From contig JAFAGI010000012.1 in assembly GCA_023422835.1 (NCBI GenBank), positions 186,001 through 250,000 of the forward strand: a stretch of 64,000 nt of DNA. The letters run 5' to 3'. The stretch comes from Bacteroidota bacterium (GTDB lineage Bacteria > Bacteroidota > Bacteroidia > Chitinophagales > Chitinophagaceae). The notes beneath the pieces are model-generated. The model was given only the letters and a program-made list of their open reading frames with translations, was not told the origin of the DNA and made no database searches. Each line of letters starts with the position of its first letter. Position 1 is the stretch's first letter. Of the stretch, positions 52,746 to 60,377 are shown in pieces. The position numbers were made by a program, and so were the translations under genes.

Positions 52746-52887
52746 ATTTGGTAAAGGATGATAAAATTTTTTGTTAGGCTTTTTTCCAGCTTTCAGTTTA
52801 ATTTAATACTTCATCTTTTTGCAGAATCCAAATGATCCTATCTTAATCCAAACGTAAAATTAATGACTGAAACTGTGCGGTTACAAA

Positions 52888-54300
52888 TTATTGCCCCGTA
52901 CGTAATTTGCTCGGGCCGATCATGTTTTGCGGATCAAGAATCTCATCTAACTTTTCCTGCGAAAGCAAATTATGCTCCAGCACCAGTTGATACACCCCTT
53001 TACCTGTTGCCAGGGCTTCTTTGGCTATTTTAGTGCTGTTTTTATATCCGATGTATGGATTGAGCGCTGTAACAATGCCAATGCTGTTCATGATCATACT
53101 GCGGCATACTTCCCGGTTAGCAGTAATACCGTTGATACATTTCTCAATGAGTGTATCGATGGCATTTTGCATCAGGATGATGGACTCCATAATAGACAGG
53201 CCCAGAACAGGCTCCATCACATTTAGCTGCAGCTGGCCGGCTTCTGCAGCGAATGTAACCGTAAGATCATTACCAATCACTTTAAAGCATACCTGGTTTA
53301 CAACTTCCGGTATTACCGGGTTTACTTTGCCGGGCATAATGGAAGATCCCGGCTGCATAGCCGGCAGATTGATCTCATTTAAACCCGCGCGCGGGCCTGA
53401 AGAAAGCAAACGCAGGTCATTGCAGATCTTTGAAAGCTTTACAGCCATTCTCTTCAGGGAAGAAGAATAAATCACATAAGCGCCTGTATCCGGGGTGGCC
53501 TCAACCAGGTTAGGCGCCGAAATAAACGGATGTTGTGTTAGTGCAGCCAGGTTTTCTGCACAAAGCCTGGCATAGCCGGGTAAAGCATTTAAGCCTGTGC
53601 CAATGGCCGTTGCGCCCATATTGATCTCTAAATACAAACGCGCATTACTGTTAAGCCTTGCCACCTCTTCTTCCATATTGGCAGCGAATGCCTCGAACTC
53701 CTGGCCTAAAGACATTGGTACCGCATCCTGAAGCTGGGTTCTGCCCATTTTCAGTACGTCGGCAAACTCCTTCCCTTTGGCTCTGAATGCTTCTACCAGG
53801 CGCTTAACATACTTTACCAGCTCTGTGTTCATGTTGATAAATGCCAGCCTGATAGAGGTAGGATATGCATCGTTGGTTGATTGCGAAAGATTCACATGAT
53901 CGTTAGGGGAGCAATACTGGTATTCTCCTTTTTCGTACCCCATGTGTTCCAGTGCAATGTTGGCTATCACTTCATTTACGTTCATGTTTACCGAAGTACC
54001 TGCCCCGCCCTGTATCATATCTATGGGAAACTGGTCATGATACTTTCCTGCTATTAATTCTTTGCAGGCAAATGCTATTGCATTGTAGATTTTTTCTTCC
54101 AGCACGCCCAGTTCAAAATTTGTTTTGGCTGCAGCCAACTTTACCATGGCCAAAGAGTTGATGAAAACCGGGTAGCCGGACAATCTTGCGCCGGATATCT
54201 TAAAATTGTCAATGGCTCGCTGGGTTTGCACACCGTAATAAGCTGCTGCGGGTATTTGCAGCTCTCCCAGCAGGTCACTCTCTTTTCTATAGTTACTCAT
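52888..54300 (-). CDS. aspA: Aspartate ammonia-lyase (aspartase)
   Basis: AspA splits L-aspartate into fumarate and ammonia. The 470-aa length is standard. Family signatures are GGAGTSVNMNVNEVIAN around 97-113, NLSQSTNDAYPTSIRLA, KMGRTQLQDAVPMSLGQEF, and the flexible catalytic loop QPGSSIMPGKVNPVIPEVV (with the signature GSSxMPxKxNP) near 315-333. MgtE-like or fumarase C alternatives are less likely because of the ELLGELQIPAAAYYGVQTQRA opening, typical of aspartase. It lies last in the dcu-asparaginase-porin-aspA group. Confidence 0.95.
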   Translation of the reverse strand: MSNYRKESDLLGELQIPAAAYYGVQTQRAIDNFKISGARLSGYPVFINSLAMVKLAAAKTNFELGVLEEKIYNAIAFACKELIAGKYHDQFPIDMIQGGAGTSVNMNVNEVIANIALEHMGYEKGEYQYCSPNDHVNLSQSTNDAYPTSIRLAFINMNTELVKYVKRLVEAFRAKGKEFADVLKMGRTQLQDAVPMSLGQEFEAFAANMEEEVARLNSNARLYLEINMGATAIGTGLNALPGYARLCAENLAALTQHPFISAPNLVEATPDTGAYVIYSSSLKRMAVKLSKICNDLRLLSSGPRAGLNEINLPAMQPGSSIMPGKVNPVIPEVVNQVCFKVIGNDLTVTFAAEAGQLQLNVMEPVLGLSIMESIILMQNAIDTLIEKCINGITANREVCRSMIMNSIGIVTALNPYIGYKNSTKIAKEALATGKGVYQLVLEHNLLSQEKLDEILDPQNMIGPSKLRTGQ

Positions 54301-54328
54301 AATAGTATTTTTTGGTGAAAAAATTTTT

Positions 54329-55531
54329 TTAAAATGGTTTTATCCTGTAAATCATGCCTAAAGATACTCTGTTGGTGTTATGATCTTTAAAAATATCGCT
54401 ATTGTTTTGTTTCAGGGCATCGGCAAATGTGTATTTGCGGCCTACATATACCAGAAACAGTTTAAGGTCTTCTTCTTTAAACGGGCGATGCTCAATGCCG
54501 GCAAAATAGCCGTAAGCCTTCCTGAAATCTTTTCCAAAATTATCATCCTTGGGCAGCCCTGCAGTTTCGTACATGCCTTTTACAAAGAAATTCCATTTAT
54601 CTGCAAAAGGAAGCTCTGCTTTGGCAATGAAAGTGTTGTAATCCACATCTTTAGCTACTGCATTTTTTTTGTAATACTGCGTAGTATAGCCGGTAGCTAT
54701 CAGGCTCCTATCCATATCGTCATCAGAACGCATGTAATCAACAGCCAGTTTAAATGCAGGAAGATTCAGCTTTGTACCTATCGCAATTTTTTGCGCGTTG
54801 TATTTCTTAGCTTCATGTTCTACACCGTAAGACCACCTGGTTTGCAGTTTATCATCCAGCATACTTCCGTTCCAGTTTACGATATAGGTCATCGGTGACC
54901 GTGCAGGCTCAACACCTGAGTTGATGAGCATTTCCGCGCCGTATTCATCTGCTATTCTATTGTTCCTAGTGTCAGTCACCTGCAGATTTATCTCATGGTT
55001 TTTGGCAGGACGGAATATAAAATTTGCACCGAGCATAAAGTTATCCATGTACTCGATCATGTCTGAATATTCATAGATGTCAATTGGGTTCAGGTCAAAT
55101 TCAAAACCTCCCCAGGCCAGGCATTGTTTACCAAATATCATTGAGAACTTATCGCTGGCGTTATAGCCTACGTACATCATGTCGGTAGCCTTAGCGAGAT
55201 TGTCCAGAGACTGGGCATTGGTGGCTTTATTGAGCCTGTGGCGGAAGCGGTAAAATACGTTGTTTGTAAGGTTGCCCCTGATCTCCAGGCGCAGCTGCCT
55301 TGCCTTAAACTCAGTAGTAGTTTCATCGTTGGCATTAACATCAAACCCTGCCTGCATATTGAAGTAAACGTTGAATTTATCTGTTTTACGCTGTACTGAT
55401 TCAAGTTTCTCGTAAACAGATCTCAGGGAATCTTTTTCCCCCTGTGTGTAGTGAAAGTCAGGATTTTCCTGGGCAGCAGCCATTAAGGGAAGGCCGCATA
55501 CTAAGCATGTAATTATATTTTTTAAGCGCAT
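54329..55531 (-). CDS. Porin O/P-like outer membrane protein
   Basis: This outer membrane beta-barrel is related to the phosphate-selective porin O/P family. I start it at MRLKNIITC (ATG 55529-55531, 400 aa), which gives a clean signal peptide (cleavage near MAAAQ, residue 21). A short coiled segment (YEKLESVQRKTDKF) precedes the barrel, which begins NVYFNMQAGFDVNAND and ends NRVSLGMIYRIKPF with C-terminal Phe. FEFDLNPIDIYEYSDMIEYMDNFMLG is a recognisable inner-loop region. Context between asparaginase and aspartase genes suggests it admits Asn/Asp or dicarboxylates, but pore specificity cannot be read. Confidence 0.8.
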   Translation of the reverse strand: MRLKNIITCLVCGLPLMAAAQENPDFHYTQGEKDSLRSVYEKLESVQRKTDKFNVYFNMQAGFDVNANDETTTEFKARQLRLEIRGNLTNNVFYRFRHRLNKATNAQSLDNLAKATDMMYVGYNASDKFSMIFGKQCLAWGGFEFDLNPIDIYEYSDMIEYMDNFMLGANFIFRPAKNHEINLQVTDTRNNRIADEYGAEMLINSGVEPARSPMTYIVNWNGSMLDDKLQTRWSYGVEHEAKKYNAQKIAIGTKLNLPAFKLAVDYMRSDDDMDRSLIATGYTTQYYKKNAVAKDVDYNTFIAKAELPFADKWNFFVKGMYETAGLPKDDNFGKDFRKAYGYFAGIEHRPFKEEDLKLFLVYVGRKYTFADALKQNNSDIFKDHNTNRVSLGMIYRIKPF

Positions 55532-55655
55532 AAATGGGTGTTTAAATGTATTAATCATAAAAATTTCGTTCAATAAAAAGCATAGGATTTCTGGCTCCGT
55601 TTTATGAGGAGTTTTTAAGAATGCAGAAACACAAAAGAGCCTGTGCTAAATCACA

Positions 55656-56708
55656 TTAATATTCGTTAAAGAATTCTTGTATTTTCTTCCAGTCTTTTGT
55701 TTGTGTAAGGGCCAGCATCAGCAGCACGCGCGCCTTTTGTGGGTTTAGAAACTGAGAGGCTACAAAATGATATTTGGCATCATCCACTTCTGCGTCCAGA
55801 GTAGTAGCGCCGGTAGGCACGCGGGAAGAGCGTACAAACTGTATGCCCTGGTTCTGTGCTTTAACTGCCAGGTCAAAAATATCTTTGTATAAATTACCGT
55901 TACCTACGCCTGCACTTACAATACCGTCAAATTTAGCCTGCATAAATGCCTGCATTGGCAGGGCAGATGCATTGGAATAATTATAGACAATACCTACTTT
56001 AGGCAACTGGCTCAACCTGGTGACATCAAATACTGAATGAATGGTGTGTTTTTTCTCCGGTATATTGTTAAAAAACACTTTACCATTGTGAAGATATCCC
56101 AGTGTGCCGTAGTTTGGATCCTGGAAAGTCTGTACGCCTGTAGTATTTGTTTTAGTCACGTCTTTGGCGCTCAGCACAGCATCATTCAGGCAAACCATTA
56201 CGCCTCGACCTTTAGAGTTTTTGTCAGCGGCAACCTGTACGGCATTGTAAAGGTTCAACGGCCCGTCTGCGCTCATTGCTGTGGCGGGGCGCATAGCTCC
56301 TACCAGTACCACAGGCTTATCGCTCTTTACGGTGAGGTTTAGGAAGTAGGCTGTTTCTTCCATTGTGTCGGTGCCATGTGTAATCACTATACCGTCATAC
56401 CCTTCTTTATTCAGCAGCTCATTGATCCTCTTGGCCAGCGTAAGCCATACATTATCATTCATATCCTGCGAACCGATCTTTACAATCTGTTCTCCCGAAA
56501 TGTCTGCATTGTCTTTGATCTGTGGCACAGCCTGTATAAGCTGGTAAATACCCAGTTCGCCAGCAGTATAGTTGCTTTCAGTAGCAGACTTACTTACTCC
56601 GGCGATGGTGCCACCTGTAGCTAAAATCCTGATCCTGGGTTTCTGCGCCTGCACATTTATGGTGATGAGCAGGAGGAAAACGGTAAGTACAGATGTAATC
56701 TTTTTCAT
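55656..56708 (-). CDS. ansB: Secreted type II L-asparaginase
   Basis: Type II asparaginases hydrolyse asparagine to aspartate and ammonia in the periplasm. The 350-aa protein has a signal peptide (cleavage near NVQAQ, residue 22). The first catalytic threonine is in ILATGGTIAGVSK (about Thr35). The second triad is in GIVITHGTDTMEETAYFL (about Thr112-Asp113), with the lysine position in VLVGAMRPATAMSADGPLNL replaced by Arg-Pro-Ala, as in other type II enzymes that keep the Lys in a nearby strand. The C-terminal domain is complete. Between dcu (26 bp) and the porin gene. Confidence 0.94.
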   Translation of the reverse strand: MKKITSVLTVFLLLITINVQAQKPRIRILATGGTIAGVSKSATESNYTAGELGIYQLIQAVPQIKDNADISGEQIVKIGSQDMNDNVWLTLAKRINELLNKEGYDGIVITHGTDTMEETAYFLNLTVKSDKPVVLVGAMRPATAMSADGPLNLYNAVQVAADKNSKGRGVMVCLNDAVLSAKDVTKTNTTGVQTFQDPNYGTLGYLHNGKVFFNNIPEKKHTIHSVFDVTRLSQLPKVGIVYNYSNASALPMQAFMQAKFDGIVSAGVGNGNLYKDIFDLAVKAQNQGIQFVRSSRVPTGATTLDAEVDDAKYHFVASQFLNPQKARVLLMLALTQTKDWKKIQEFFNEY

Positions 56709-56734
56709 TGTTCTATATTTTTTATATGGATGAA

Positions 56735-58066
56735 TTAAATAAAACTAATTAGTAAATAACCTGTTGCCAGTGCCACTATAGTGGAGACAAAGCCTGGTAT
56801 CTGGAATGAATGGTTCAATACATATTTACCAATCCTTGTGGTACCTGTCCTGTCGAAATTAATGGCAGCTACTACAGTTGGATAATTGGGTATAAAAAAA
56901 TAACCGTTCACCGCAGGATACATGGCCAGCAATGCCCAGGGCGATATGCCCAGAGCTATGCCCAGCGGGAACAAGGTGCGTACTGTCGCCGCCTGGCTGA
57001 ATAAAAATATGGACATAACAAACAATGCCAGCGCAAACAAAATATCATATTTAGTGACAATGGCCTGTATACCTTCTTTGAAAAAAGCAAGGTTGCCCTG
57101 GAAAAACGTATCTCCCAGCCAGGCAATACCAAAAATGGCTACCAGCGCCTGTATACCGGCAAGAAATACATTGCCGTGTACCGCTTCGGCCACATTGGCT
57201 TTGGTGAAGATAAATATCAGCCCGGCTACGCTCATCATTACAATCTCAATTACTTCCGGCATACCCAGCTTGGTGGCTACGCCATCAATCATAAAAACAG
57301 GGCGCAGGCTTTCAACGGATCCGAACAGCACTACCATCACCACACCGGACAAGAACAGCAACGCAGACAGCTTAGCTTTTTTATTATCTTTAATAGCTGA
57401 CCTCTCATCGTTGTCTGCTATGGGTTTTAACAGGCCTTCTTTTACCCTACGTATATACTCAGGATCTTTTTCCAGGTCTTTACCGATAAAATTAGATACT
57501 ATAGCCCCTGCCAGCACTCCAATTAGAGTTGCCGGTATGCTGATCATCATAATATTTGCAAGAGTTATACCCTGCCCGCCCAACAGTGCAGGCGTAAGGA
57601 GTGCGGCAGTTGCAGCCGAAATGGGGCTGGCAGTGATAGCCTGCTGTGACGCGATTACGGAAATAGCCAGCGGCCGCTCAGGACGCACTTTACTCTTGGT
57701 GGCTATCTCAGAAATAATAGGCAAAAGAGAATAAGCAATATGCCCCGTGCCGGCCAAAAACGTAAAAATATAACAAACAAAAGGGCCTAGGAAAGTAATG
57801 GCAGACGGGTTGCTGCGTAATATGCGCTCCGCTATATATACCATGTAATCCAATCCTTTAGCAGCTTGTAGCGCCGCCGCTGCAGTAATTACAGCCAGTA
57901 TCATTAGCATTACGTCAATAGGCGCCTCACCCGGTTTAATGCCGAAGCCAAACACCAAAACCGCCAGGCCCATCATGCCGAAAATACCCAAACCGATACC
58001 TCCTACCCGGGCGCCGATGAAAATGGCTGCAAGCACTACTAAAAATTCCAGAAGAATGATTGTCAT
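56735..58066 (-). CDS. dcu: Anaerobic C4-dicarboxylate transporter, DcuA/DcuB type
   Basis: Dcu carriers exchange aspartate, fumarate, malate and succinate across the inner membrane, typically during fumarate respiration. The 443-aa protein has 10-12 hydrophobic helices. Characteristic stretches are GARVGGIGLGIFGMMGLAVLVFGF, GLDYMVYIAERILRSNPSAITFLGPFVCYIFTFLAGTGHIAYSLLPIISEIA, RPERPLAISVIASQQAITASPISAATAALL and FFIPNYPTVVAAINFDRTGTTRIGKYVLNHSF. Asparaginase, porin and aspA genes follow, suggesting that it imports Asp and exports fumarate or succinate. Promoter: TACCTTTG on the minus strand at 58083-58090. Confidence 0.94.
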   Translation of the reverse strand: MTIILLEFLVVLAAIFIGARVGGIGLGIFGMMGLAVLVFGFGIKPGEAPIDVMLMILAVITAAAALQAAKGLDYMVYIAERILRSNPSAITFLGPFVCYIFTFLAGTGHIAYSLLPIISEIATKSKVRPERPLAISVIASQQAITASPISAATAALLTPALLGGQGITLANIMMISIPATLIGVLAGAIVSNFIGKDLEKDPEYIRRVKEGLLKPIADNDERSAIKDNKKAKLSALLFLSGVVMVVLFGSVESLRPVFMIDGVATKLGMPEVIEIVMMSVAGLIFIFTKANVAEAVHGNVFLAGIQALVAIFGIAWLGDTFFQGNLAFFKEGIQAIVTKYDILFALALFVMSIFLFSQAATVRTLFPLGIALGISPWALLAMYPAVNGYFFIPNYPTVVAAINFDRTGTTRIGKYVLNHSFQIPGFVSTIVALATGYLLISFI

Positions 58067-58082
58067 GTATATGTATTTAAAG

Positions 58083-58117
58083 CAAAGGTAAATCGAATAT
58101 TAACTAGATAAATATCT
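58083..58117 (-). promoter_or_regulatory. dcu promoter with candidate operator
   Basis: On the minus strand TACCTTTG (58083-58090) fits the -7 consensus. No TTTG is at -33. Instead the perfect palindrome AGATA-AA-TATCT (58106-58117) sits there. A good -7 with a missing -33 and a palindrome in its place suggests activator-dependent transcription, possibly by the divergent Crp/Fnr protein. The binding protein is inferred. Confidence 0.45.
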
Positions 58118-58222
58118 TGCAGGCATTATCATCTTACAGATAAATGTGTACTTTTGTCGTCACCTGTGTGAAATGCATGGATGAATAAAGTGAAAAATTG
58201 TATATTCAAGGGTAAATAATTT

Positions 58223-58858
58223 ATGGAGCAAATTTTGAAAGAACCTCTTTTTGAACTGTTAAACGCCAATGAAAAGCTTATTGTACGTTCAAATTCTTCT
58301 CTGCTCACTTTTGACCATGATGAAACTATATTTAAAAAACACGGCATTGCTCATTTTATTTACCTGGTAAAGAAAGGGTATATAAAGTTGGTTCATGAAG
58401 GTTTGTATGATATTGCTGTGAAAGGGGAATTTATCGGCCTTGATTATTTGTTTACACAATCCCGGTTCGATTTTTCTGCCATTGCGCTGAAAGATGCGGA
58501 AGTATTGCAGATCAATGCAGACGTATTCAGAAACCTGATGCCTAAAAATCCTAATTTCTTTGCAGGCATTTTCAACGAAACCAACAAACATTCGCGCAAA
58601 ATTATCAGCAGGCTGCTGAATTACCGGAATAAAAATGTGCCGGCAGTACTGGCTCAATTCTTATTGGAATATTCTAAAGAAAACATTTTCTCTATAGGCC
58701 TTACCCGCAAAGAAATAGCTGAGCTCACCGGCTACTCGCGGGAGAACATTACCAATACCTTAAAGAAGCTGGCAAATGAGGGCTATCTTACTTTTCATGA
58801 CGATTGTATAGTGATTGTCGATGCACAACGGATGAAAAGATTATATGAGGTAGGTTGA
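58223..58858 (+). CDS. Crp/Fnr-family transcriptional regulator
   Basis: This 211-aa regulator has an N-terminal cyclic-nucleotide-binding-like beta-roll (about 10-125) and a C-terminal winged helix with LTRKEIAELTGYSRENITNTLKKLANEGYLTF around 160-191. It lacks the N-terminal Cys cluster of true FNR, so it cannot be a classical iron-sulphur oxygen sensor, and the phosphate-cassette residues (GExxGxxxxR-A/S) of cAMP-binding Crp are not kept: the region reads VKGEFIGLDYLFTQSRFDFSA. The ligand is therefore unknown. Divergent placement suggests control of dcu-ansB-porin-aspA. Confidence 0.9.
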   Translation: MEQILKEPLFELLNANEKLIVRSNSSLLTFDHDETIFKKHGIAHFIYLVKKGYIKLVHEGLYDIAVKGEFIGLDYLFTQSRFDFSAIALKDAEVLQINADVFRNLMPKNPNFFAGIFNETNKHSRKIISRLLNYRNKNVPAVLAQFLLEYSKENIFSIGLTRKEIAELTGYSRENITNTLKKLANEGYLTFHDDCIVIVDAQRMKRLYEVG

Positions 58859-58945
58859 TGCTTCAGGCTTCTAAGTAAAAATGATTTACACTCCTCTATA
58901 CTTAAATTACCTGTACCTTTACTGCACAATAATATTATTTTGTAT

Positions 58946-59707
58946 ATGAAGAAGCATATTGCAAACGGGTTTACCCTGCTGAATCTCCTTTTCGGCTGTA
59001 TAGCTATTCTATACATTTTACACCCGCTCAAAACAGCAGATGCTGCTGGTGACCAGTGGCAGCATTTGTCGCAACAGCTTTCTTACGCCTCGGGGTTTAT
59101 CTTGCTCTCGGCTATTGTGGATTTTTTCGACGGCTTTGTGGCCAGGCTGCTGAACAGCGCTTCTGAAATGGGCAAGCAGCTTGATTCACTGGCCGATACG
59201 GTGAGCTTTGGTGTTGCGCCATCGCTTATCGTGTTTCGCTACCTGGAATTAATCCTTTCAGCTGATTTTGCCCCTTATACCGCATTCCTGTATTCCATTC
59301 CCGCTTTCCTAATTGCCTGTGCGGGCGCTTACAGGCTGGCGCGTTTCAACATCAGCACGGCCAGTAGCGTAAACTTCCAGGGCGTGCCTATCCCGGCGGC
59401 AGGCATGCTCACGGCTTCGTTCCCTTTTATTTTTATCAGCGGTAAGACCGGCTTGCTGGCAGGTGTGTTTTCATCGCAATGGTTTTGGTACGGTTATATT
59501 GTTTTGATCAGCTACCTGATGGTGTCTTCACTGCCTATGATGAGCCTGAAATCTAAAAGCATCTCTGTGAAAAAAGATTTCTGGAAAATATTGCTTGCTG
59601 TAGTGGCGGTAGTTGCAGCTTTCTTGTTTCAGTGGCTGGCGGTGCCGATTGTATTTATGAGCTATGTGATCCTTTCTGCGGTGATGCTGCCGCGCGAACA
59701 GCATTAA
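58946..59707 (+). CDS. pssA: CDP-diacylglycerol-serine O-phosphatidyltransferase
   Basis: PssA makes phosphatidylserine, the precursor of phosphatidylethanolamine. The 253-aa product has about eight membrane helices. The CDP-alcohol phosphotransferase signature D-G-x2-A-R-x8-G-x3-D-x3-D is present as DGFVARLLNSASEMGKQLDSLAD (about 60-82, given as a region). YRLARFNIS and FQGVPIPAAGM are further landmarks of Bacteroidota and Firmicutes-type integral PssA. I prefer the ATG at 58946 to the TTG two codons upstream. Confidence 0.93.
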   Translation: MKKHIANGFTLLNLLFGCIAILYILHPLKTADAAGDQWQHLSQQLSYASGFILLSAIVDFFDGFVARLLNSASEMGKQLDSLADTVSFGVAPSLIVFRYLELILSADFAPYTAFLYSIPAFLIACAGAYRLARFNISTASSVNFQGVPIPAAGMLTASFPFIFISGKTGLLAGVFSSQWFWYGYIVLISYLMVSSLPMMSLKSKSISVKKDFWKILLAVVAVVAAFLFQWLAVPIVFMSYVILSAVMLPREQH

Positions 59708-60004
59708 TGGTTTTAAAAAAAGCTCACAAATCATTGCCTCGTAACCTTGCGTAACCCTTACGCCTTTGGTTAAAAATTTTTTATCACAAAGATCACCAGA
59801 AACACTATGGACACAAATTCCTCAAAGTCTTGGCGCCTTAATGTTTTCGTGGCTATAATAGTGCTCTGAGTGCAAAACCCTTGTGTACCTTGTGTGTCAG
59901 GTATTATAAACCATTAGGTGCACATCTTGGTGGCTTGGTGCATAAGAAGCTTATTAAAGTTTGAATAGCCGCTAACCTTGCGTTAAGCTGTCAAAATAAA
60001 TCAC
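59708..60004. other. Gene-free stretch with decayed repeats
   Basis: No ORF here is credible. The text is full of near-repeated short phrases such as CCTTGCGTAACCCTTACGCC, CTTGGCGCCTTAATG, CTTGTGTACCTTGTGTG and CTTGGTGGCTTGGTGC. I recall this low-complexity style as a widespread degenerate intergenic repeat in Bacteroidota. The 11-nt word TAACCTTGCGT occurs at 59742-59752 and again at 59973-59983, bracketing about 220 bp. Confidence 0.45.
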
Positions 60005-60049
60005 CACGTGAAATAACCATAAAGATTAAGGTTTTGGTTATTCCATGTG
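60005..60049. repeat. Palindromic repeat, array 2 unit A, shortened
   Basis: CACGTGAAATAACCATAAAG at the left matches the reverse complement of the right end of unit 2 (27774-27855), and the right half matches its left end. About 37 bp of the middle is absent. In the full unit the missing part is bounded by ATTA at both ends, so a slippage deletion between ATTA words explains it. The right part belongs to the 54-nt block identical to 27745-27798. Confidence 0.8.
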
Positions 60050-60074
60050 GCAAACAGAAAAAATTAAATATTAA

Positions 60075-60138
60075 CACAGGAAATAGCCATAAGCAAAGTT
60101 GTATATCAACCTCGAATGAATAATGGCTACTCCATGTG
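60075..60138. repeat. Palindromic repeat, array 2 unit B
   Basis: This 64-bp unit has ends CACAGGAAATAGCC and GGCTACTCCATGTG, imperfect inverted repeats. The core (ATATCAACCTCGAATGAATAATGG) is the reverse complement of the ATTCncGGTTGGTAT core of array 1. It shares about 90 percent of positions with unit C by eye. Confidence 0.8.
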
Positions 60139-60180
60139 ACCATTAAAAACAGCCGCAAAGCGGCGAACTAAAAAAATATA

Positions 60181-60244
60181 CATATGAAATAGCCATAAGC
60201 AAGGTTGCATATCAACCGTGAATGAATAATGGCTACTCCATGTG
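60181..60244. repeat. Palindromic repeat, array 2 unit C
   Basis: This 64-bp unit has ends CATATGAAATAGCC and GGCTACTCCATGTG. Its right flank CAACTGAAAAACAA matches, with a 2-nt difference, the reverse complement of the left flank of array 1 unit 1 (27655-27668). CACATGAATG at 60271-60280 looks like the start of a further, truncated unit. Confidence 0.8.
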
Positions 60245-60332
60245 CAACTGAAAAACAAATAAGTTATATACACATGAATGTATCATCTCCATCATTTTAA
60301 TTTTACGATCAAAAAAACACGTAAAATAATAT

Positions 60333-60340
60333 TAACTTTG
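60333..60340 (+). promoter_or_regulatory. Candidate -7 element of mgtE
   Basis: TAACTTTG matches TAnnTTTG and lies 37 bp before the mgtE ATG. No clear -33 partner was found at the usual distance. Confidence 0.35.
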
Positions 60341-60377
60341 CCCTCCAACGAACCAAATGCTTTTCAATATCGAGTAA

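Noticed and set aside
60151..60163. Small hairpin GCCGC-AAA-GCGGC between repeat units B and C
   Set aside because: The 5-bp stem has no T-run and no gene ends nearby; it is probably spacer decay rather than a terminator.
27670..60280. Palindromic arrays considered as CRISPR
   Set aside because: Units are variable and 45-82 bp long, spacers are related to each other, and no cas genes are in the window.
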